Shown here: piece by piece, positions 43,135 to 44,272 of the stretch
Position numbering within the stretch: position 1 is the stretch's first letter
How the letters are laid out: every line of letters begins with the position of its first letter
Origin: Candidatus Cloacimonadota bacterium
GTDB taxonomy: Bacteria > Cloacimonadota > Cloacimonadia > Cloacimonadales > Cloacimonadaceae
Direction of reading: 5' to 3'
Assembly (NCBI GenBank): GCA_012516855.1
Contig: JAAYWB010000045.1
Location: 1 to 44,272, forward strand
DNA: 44,272 nt
The notes under the pieces: generated by a model
The model's input: the letters and a program-made list of their open reading frames with translations, nothing else
The model's database searches: none
What the model was told of the DNA's origin: nothing
Position numbers and translations under genes: made by a program

Positions 43135-44142
43135 ATGCCCACCAAACAATACGGATCAAATAAATTTCAAGACCTTTCCTGGATTGCCGCCCACTGGGGC
43201 TATTATCTGCGCCTGAACGGCCATGTGCTGAAGCAGGGTGTGCCCCTGCGCGAGCTGATCGGACTCAAATACCCGCTCCGCCTGTCCGATCCGCCCAAAC
43301 CGCCCCTGCTCTCGGTGGATTTCACCGACGCCTGCGACCTTGCCTGCGTGTACTGCAACAATCCGCTTTTCCCCCACCCCCGCACCATGATGAGCGACGA
43401 GGTGTTCGGCTGCCTTCTGGAAAATCTCCGCGCCGCCAAGATCAACCGTGTGCGCATCGGTGGCGGCGAACCCATGCTGCATCCCAAATGCGCGGAAATG
43501 CTCACCAAGCTGGCCCCCCTCACCAAATACCTCTCCGTTATCACCAACGGCCAGTGGCAGGACCCCCACCACATAGACGAAATCCTGCTTTCCGGGGTGA
43601 ACCTGATCGAAATATCCATCGACGCGGGCGGTGCCAGGATCTATGAAGCTTCCCGCAAAAACGCCAGCTACCTGCGCCTCATCCGCAACCTGCGCCACAT
43701 GCGGGCCCTGAGGGACAGACTGAAGAGCAAAACCCTCATCAAAGCCCGCCTGATGCTGAGGCCCTCAACCCGGCACCTGGAAAGCTCTGAAACCCTCTTC
43801 TGGAGACGCTACGCGGATACCGTGCTGCCCCAGCTTCTGCTCAAGCACCCGGATTCCAATTACGACACCGACGTCTTCTATTCCCCGGTTTACGACCAGA
43901 ATACGGCTCCGGTTTGCACCCTTCCCTTCAAGGACCTTGAAGTGAGGCCAGACGGACGCGTTCCCATCTGCCCCGCCAAAGGCTGCGCCATCGATCCCAC
44001 CAAACAGCAATTCCTCGGCCACATCTGCCAGGATTCCCTGCTGGACATCTGGAACGGCCCGGAGTTCAAAGCCATGCGCCAGGCCCACCGCGACAGACGT
44101 GGAGACATCCTGGAAGGCTGCAAAGGCTGCAACTATAGCTAA
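43135..44142 (+). CDS. Radical SAM/SPASM domain protein
   Basis: 335 aa. The radical SAM cluster is CDLACVYCNN (CxxxCxxC) at about residue 65, followed by GGGEPMLHP and ISIDAGG; a C-terminal cysteine set (CTLPFKDLEVRPDGRVPICPAKGC and CKGCNYS) is a SPASM-like auxiliary-cluster region. Such proteins modify peptides, cofactors or lipids. I do not recognise the substrate, and no small precursor peptide gene is visible next to it. GAGG lies 5 nt before the ATG. It may be transcribed from the subtilase promoter through the hairpin at 43074. Confidence 0.85.
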   Translation: MPTKQYGSNKFQDLSWIAAHWGYYLRLNGHVLKQGVPLRELIGLKYPLRLSDPPKPPLLSVDFTDACDLACVYCNNPLFPHPRTMMSDEVFGCLLENLRAAKINRVRIGGGEPMLHPKCAEMLTKLAPLTKYLSVITNGQWQDPHHIDEILLSGVNLIEISIDAGGARIYEASRKNASYLRLIRNLRHMRALRDRLKSKTLIKARLMLRPSTRHLESSETLFWRRYADTVLPQLLLKHPDSNYDTDVFYSPVYDQNTAPVCTLPFKDLEVRPDGRVPICPAKGCAIDPTKQQFLGHICQDSLLDIWNGPEFKAMRQAHRDRRGDILEGCKGCNYS

Positions 44143-44176
44143 ACAGCATTTACCAGACCAGCCCGCTTCCCTGACA

Positions 44177-44272
44177 GGCTGGCGTAGAGCGAGGAACGAG
44201 CATCGATAACAGCAATGAATGATTATTCCAATATTTCCTGCCGTCCATGCTCACTGTGTTCGCTGGACGCCA
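44177..44272 (-). repeat. R2 inverted-repeat element, copy 2 (96 bp)
   Basis: The reverse complement starts TGGCGTCCAGCGAAC at the very last base of the window and aligns without gaps to 7346-7441 across both units and the spacer. It follows the radical SAM gene. The window may cut it exactly at its end or it may continue. Confidence 0.7.

Noticed and set aside
1-44272. CRISPR array, prophage or insertion sequence with transposase
   Set aside because: No regularly spaced direct repeats, no cas, integrase, capsid or transposase-like proteins were seen; the dispersed repeats R1 and R2 are non-coding and irregularly placed.

Overview
This 44 kb window looks like chromosomal DNA of an uncultured anaerobic diderm bacterium, most likely Candidatus Cloacimonadota (WWE1). 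That placement is an inference. It rests on LptD, OmpA, HtrA and cell-wall hydrolases (a two-membrane envelope), a short primary-type sigma factor without region 1.1, beta and gamma subunits of a sodium-pumping decarboxylase plus a phosphotransbutyrylase-like enzyme (amino-acid or organic-acid fermentation), and large secreted proteins ending in FlgD-like/type IX-like sorting domains. Nothing looks like a phage, plasmid, transposase or CRISPR array. Coding sequence is dense and mostly on the plus strand.

Layout. 1-700: a tRNA-Thr on the minus strand and a gene-poor stretch holding the first copy of a structured repeat (R1). 726-7246: a divergent pair, an OmpA-like porin (minus) and a giant secreted endonuclease I (plus), which share an unusual ~100-aa beta-sandwich repeat. 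7250-7745: a terminator, a 96-bp inverted-repeat element (R2) and a second R1 copy with its own near-consensus promoter. 7749-12596: operon of decarboxylase beta subunit, cytidine deaminase, PflX-like radical SAM protein, N-acetylmuramoyl-alanine amidase and a DUF512 radical SAM protein. 12646-14322: PhnD and PhnC of a phosphonate/phosphate-type ABC importer with no permease; a large hairpin repeat sits where phnE might be expected. 14691-24645: a long run of nine tightly packed genes (acylphosphatase, LysM/M23 hydrolase, sigma factor, phosphotransbutyrylase, RlmH, a 51-aa OadG-like peptide, a C25 gingipain/PorU-like protease, CysS, a membrane-anchored beta-propeller), followed by a Na/Pi cotransporter. 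26744-29767: lysS and rpsA on the minus strand. 30466-35529: glycerate kinase, lptD, gmhB-like and trmH-like genes as an operon. 35838-37358: htrA (minus), divergent from recG (37597-39690). 39775-44142: a secreted subtilase with a C-terminal sorting domain and a radical SAM/SPASM protein.

The most interesting signals are non-coding. R1 is a ~120-150 bp element present three times clearly and twice in degenerate form. It has conserved stems, a 3' hairpin whose sequence changes but whose pairing persists, and in two copies a conserved -10 box just upstream. It is a candidate structured small RNA or a structured mobile repeat. R2 is a 96-bp element of two inverted hairpin units. Promoters across the window share a strong TTGAC(A/T) -35 box with exactly 17 bp to a loose -10 box. 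Function calls are by reading motifs, not by database search.
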